Shown: positions 61,463-64,000 of the stretch, in pieces | Layout of the letters: every line of letters starts with the position of its first letter | How positions within the stretch are numbered: position 1 is the stretch's first letter | Origin: an uncultured Butyrivibrio sp. | GTDB taxonomy: Bacteria > Bacillota > Clostridia > Lachnospirales > Lachnospiraceae | Direction: 5' to 3' | Assembly (NCBI RefSeq): GCF_947169445.1 | Contig: NZ_CAMVPU010000009.1 | Location: 43,324-107,323 of the forward strand | DNA: 64,000 nt | The notes under the pieces: model-generated | What the model was told of the DNA's origin: nothing | Seen by the model: only the letters and a program-made list of their open reading frames with translations | Databases searched by the model: none | Program-made: the position numbers and the translations under genes

Positions 61463-63610
61463 TTACCAGACGACAATTCTGTCTTCCGGCGCAAGATACA
61501 TTCCGTCTCCTTCCTTAACATCATAGGTCTCATAGAATTCGTCAAACTGCTGGACGACCGTGTTGACTCTGAGATAGGCAAGCGGATGCGGGTCATCCTT
61601 CAGGATCATCATATCCCGCTTATAGCTGGAATCGATCCGCCACAGCCATGCATAGGAACGGAAGAACTCATCATAATCAAAGTTTTCCTGTTTTTCCGCG
61701 AGTTTCAGCGTTGCCTGCATGCCGGTGATATCCGCGGTGGCTTCAGCCGAAATCATCGAACCGTTGGCCTGTACGCCTTCGCAGATTGTGATTCCGTCAT
61801 AGAAGTCCACGACCTTCTGAACCCTCTTCCGGAATTCTTCAAGGTCTTCTTCCTTCCACCAGTCTTTCACTTCGCCTTCTTTTGTAACGCGGGCTCCGTT
61901 TTCATCGAAGCAATGGCTGATTTCATGGGCAAGCACGGTTCCGACGACTCCGTACAGCTCTTCCGTGCTCATATCCGGAGAATATCCGCCGTCTTTCAGA
62001 ATTCCCAGCGTGAACATCAGACCGTCAAATTCCGGGAATGCTCTGGCATTATCCTCCAGCGTTGACATGACAGACCATGCATATTCATCCGGTATGATTT
62101 CCTTTCCGACCAGTGAGGCAGCATTCAGCTGCTGGTATCGGTCCGTTTCCAGAGCGATTTCGGCAAAATTCATGCCGTCAAAGCTCAGATCTTCATATTC
62201 TTTCAGATGTTCCGGGCAGACGGCAAACAGCTGCATTGCGTCGACTTTATCGAGCACCTGTACTTTTGTTTCATCGCTCATCCATTCCGCTTCGGAAATC
62301 ATGTTATGGTAAATCGCTTTGAATTCACGGAAGAAATCCAGCATGGCATCCCTGAGTTTCGTCTGGTCATACCGGGCAAGATATGCATTGTCAACCGCTT
62401 CGGGCAGATGATACTTCAGTTTATTGAATACAACGTGGTGATCCTCCGGGCGTTCGAAATCCGGATCTTTCAAAGCATTTTCGGATGTGAGATAGGATTC
62501 CTCGTCACATGTCCAGCCGAACGCGAGCAGATAGGTGATCAGATGATAGGCTTTCAGCTGTTCCAGGTGTTCTTCGGTATAATAATCACCGAGCAGCCGC
62601 ATATATGCTTCACTGGTATAGTAGTATTCTTCCGCATTTCCGTACCCGCGGGCTTCGGCAATCCTTTTGAACGGATAATTCTTCATCCATTCCTGAATCT
62701 GATCCGCTGAAGCATACAGACTGACGGCATCCTCTTCATAAGTATGCAGCGTCAGATCCATCAGCGATTCCAGTTCCGGACACATGGCCGTCTCCGCTGC
62801 GATGCAGTTTTCGAATGCCTGTACGGCATCTGCTTCACTCCAGCCGAGTCCGGTCAGATAGTGCACGGACTCCGCTTTAAACTCATCGTATTTCAGCTGG
62901 GTGTCCTCACTCCTCGTTTCGGCATCATACTCATGCGGATCCTGAAGCAGAAGCTCTCCCCATCCGCGGAAATAGACTGCAGCGGTGTAATTATGCGAGC
63001 GGCCGTATTCCTGATAGTTTACATATCTCAGCAGCAGAGGAACATTGATGCTGCGGGAAGGATCCGACAGGAATTCGGTCAGTTCATCGAGCGTCGAGAT
63101 GCCGCGGATATCTTCCACGACGGCCCGGAGCGGCTCCAGACCTGCTTTGTTTCTGGTATCCCAGTCGGTAAAGGCACGGTAATACTGCTGGACAAGCTGC
63201 TGGGCATGGTTGTCGGAATGATCATCCTGCATCACTTCCAGCATTTCGTCCGCAATCTCCTTGGAGGTATTTTTCTTTTTCCCGCCGTTCTTCATATCCA
63301 TATGGAAGTCATAGTTGACATACAGATAATAATTATCCTTCGGCGAGAGCTCCATCCCTTCGGTGATATTCTCCTTCATCTGGGAATCCGGCCATGGCCA
63401 TCCGCCCTTGGCTTTCTCGATATCCTCCGGTGTGCTGATGTCTGTCTCATCGGTCATCTCAGGTTCCTGCGACGGGACGGAGACTGTTTCTGAAGCGGCT
63501 GTACTTTCGGGTGTCTTTACAGGTTCTGTCTGCGCTGCAGGCGCACTGCATCCGGTACACAGACAGAAGGCAGTCAGGAATGCAAAAAACGATCTCGGAA
63601 GATGCTTCAT
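61463..63610 (-). CDS. M13 family metallopeptidase lipoprotein (neprilysin/PepO-like)
   Basis: A 715-residue zinc peptidase. A signal peptide ends in lipobox LCTGCSAP. A Pro/Glu/Thr-rich linker follows. The zinc motif HEISH is near residues 560-564, the third ligand region is SAEATADITG, and the C-terminal substrate-site motif is DPHPLAYLRVN, with the family's terminal Trp. Neprilysin-like enzymes cleave short peptides outside the cell. Base composition is visibly higher in G+C than neighbours (33 of 60 bases in the line at 63061, against 25 of 60 at 57061), suggesting recent transfer. Tandem direct repeats precede it. Confidence 0.93.
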   Translation of the reverse strand: MKHLPRSFFAFLTAFCLCTGCSAPAAQTEPVKTPESTAASETVSVPSQEPEMTDETDISTPEDIEKAKGGWPWPDSQMKENITEGMELSPKDNYYLYVNYDFHMDMKNGGKKKNTSKEIADEMLEVMQDDHSDNHAQQLVQQYYRAFTDWDTRNKAGLEPLRAVVEDIRGISTLDELTEFLSDPSRSINVPLLLRYVNYQEYGRSHNYTAAVYFRGWGELLLQDPHEYDAETRSEDTQLKYDEFKAESVHYLTGLGWSEADAVQAFENCIAAETAMCPELESLMDLTLHTYEEDAVSLYASADQIQEWMKNYPFKRIAEARGYGNAEEYYYTSEAYMRLLGDYYTEEHLEQLKAYHLITYLLAFGWTCDEESYLTSENALKDPDFERPEDHHVVFNKLKYHLPEAVDNAYLARYDQTKLRDAMLDFFREFKAIYHNMISEAEWMSDETKVQVLDKVDAMQLFAVCPEHLKEYEDLSFDGMNFAEIALETDRYQQLNAASLVGKEIIPDEYAWSVMSTLEDNARAFPEFDGLMFTLGILKDGGYSPDMSTEELYGVVGTVLAHEISHCFDENGARVTKEGEVKDWWKEEDLEEFRKRVQKVVDFYDGITICEGVQANGSMISAEATADITGMQATLKLAEKQENFDYDEFFRSYAWLWRIDSSYKRDMMILKDDPHPLAYLRVNTVVQQFDEFYETYDVKEGDGMYLAPEDRIVVW

Positions 63611-63645
63611 TTCTTTTTTCCCCCTTTTTCTATATTATGTTTTTT

Positions 63646-63690
63646 CGGATTAATGTATATCTTTATACGGATTGATGTATATCTTTTATA
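63646..63690. repeat. Tandem direct repeats upstream of the M13 gene
   Basis: CGGATTAATGTATATCTTTATA (63646-63667) is followed directly by CGGATTGATGTATATCTTTTATA (63668-63690), differing by one substitution and one inserted T. The copies lie 36-80 bases upstream of the start codon and abut a TATAAA-like -10, so they are a likely operator. Confidence 0.65.
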
Positions 63691-63776
63691 GTACCCCACA
63701 TTTGCCGGCTGTTCAATCGCAAAAAAATTGACCTGGATATTTCTGATTTCCGGTCATTTATTGCTACTGATTCAAA

Positions 63777-63813
63777 AACAGCCGATGATTTTCTTCATCA
63801 GCTGTTTTTTCTC
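63777..63813. terminator. Bidirectional terminator at the window end
   Basis: AAAACAGC pairs with GCTGTTTT and inner ATGA with TCAT. TTTTTT follows on the plus strand and TTTTTG on the minus strand. It ends the partial gene and separates it from the M13 gene. Confidence 0.75.
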
Positions 63814-63843
63814 AATATCTCTGCGTATTTCTTTAACTTCTAC

Positions 63844-64000
63844 TTATGATATTCTCAATTTGTCCATATTCCTGCCAATCCATTCAGTCATAGCCTTGTT
63901 TGTCCTGTACAGTTCCTCGTATTTATCTTTTCCTGCAAAGAAAGTTGTGGAAACAAATTGATTTGCCAATATCATATATGGAATAGCCTTCTTTTCCGCA
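63844..64000 (-). CDS. C-terminal end of an unidentified protein (5' part outside window)
   Basis: The last 52 codons before a TAA stop are visible. They include AIPYMILANQFVSTTFFAGK and YEELYRTNKAMTEW, and end with RNMDKLRIS. No domain is recognised from this fragment. The base composition is low in G+C, unlike the M13 gene beside it. Confidence 0.6.
   Translation of the reverse strand, partial: AEKKAIPYMILANQFVSTTFFAGKDKYEELYRTNKAMTEWIGRNMDKLRIS

Noticed and set aside
62744..63493. Long plus-strand open frame opposite the M13 peptidase gene
   Set aside because: GC-rich coding sequence on the other strand explains the lack of stops; the translation shows no known domain.

Overview
The window looks like a chromosomal segment from a low-GC Gram-positive anaerobe of the Lachnospiraceae, most like Butyrivibrio or Pseudobutyrivibrio. 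This is inferred from gene content (RNase Y, GerW, a PIN-PhoH protein, a Mn-dependent pyrophosphatase with CBS/DRTGG domains, carbohydrate ABC transport) and from Gram-positive type SOS boxes at recA. No rRNA or tRNA gene is present to fix the species. Nearly all genes lie on the minus strand. Plus-strand genes are an acyltransferase (6.6 kb), a small peptide gene (49.9 kb) and a HerA-like ATPase (53.5 kb).

Layout. 0-7.6 kb: end of a pyrophosphatase gene, a TtcA-like tRNA thiolase, a heterodimeric ABC exporter, an RsmF-type rRNA methyltransferase and an acyltransferase. 7.7-11.3 kb: rny, recX and recA, with two LexA boxes at the recA promoter. 11.5-21.4 kb: a J-domain coiled-coil protein, GerW, a DUF2953 protein, a PBP2/FtsW-RodA pair, a U32 protein, zapA and ruvAB. 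21.5-32.5 kb: branched-chain amino acid genes (ilvE, leuCD, ilvN-ilvC) interleaved with an AI-2E family exporter, an Mrp ATPase and a CsbB-like GT2 / YfhO pair that probably glycosylates the envelope. 32.5-41.7 kb: topB with five repeated zinc-ribbon modules, overlapped by a motif-less ATPase-like gene, then asd, argH and a metallo-beta-lactamase-fold protein. 42-46 kb: a complete sugar ABC transporter. 46.5-49.7 kb: a PIN-PhoH protein and a SulP transporter.

49.8-55.4 kb is the most unusual part. It holds a 55-residue peptide that looks like a RiPP (lasso-like) precursor facing an HPr-kinase-like gene, a short divergent flagellin, a small membrane protein and three candidate C-rich small RNAs, two of which share their 5' ends. 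A HerA-like ATPase and a 166-bp near-palindrome follow.

55.3-60.5 kb carries carB, a DegV protein and a low-molecular-weight tyrosine phosphatase. 60.5-64 kb looks acquired or decaying: an array of imperfect palindromes with a strict 53-54 bp period, a nucleotidyltransferase fragment with a frameshifted start, a visibly GC-richer M13 metallopeptidase lipoprotein behind tandem direct repeats, and a partial unknown gene.

Start codons were chosen by Shine-Dalgarno position, so several genes are shorter than their longest open frame. All functions are read from motifs and recalled family features; no search was run.
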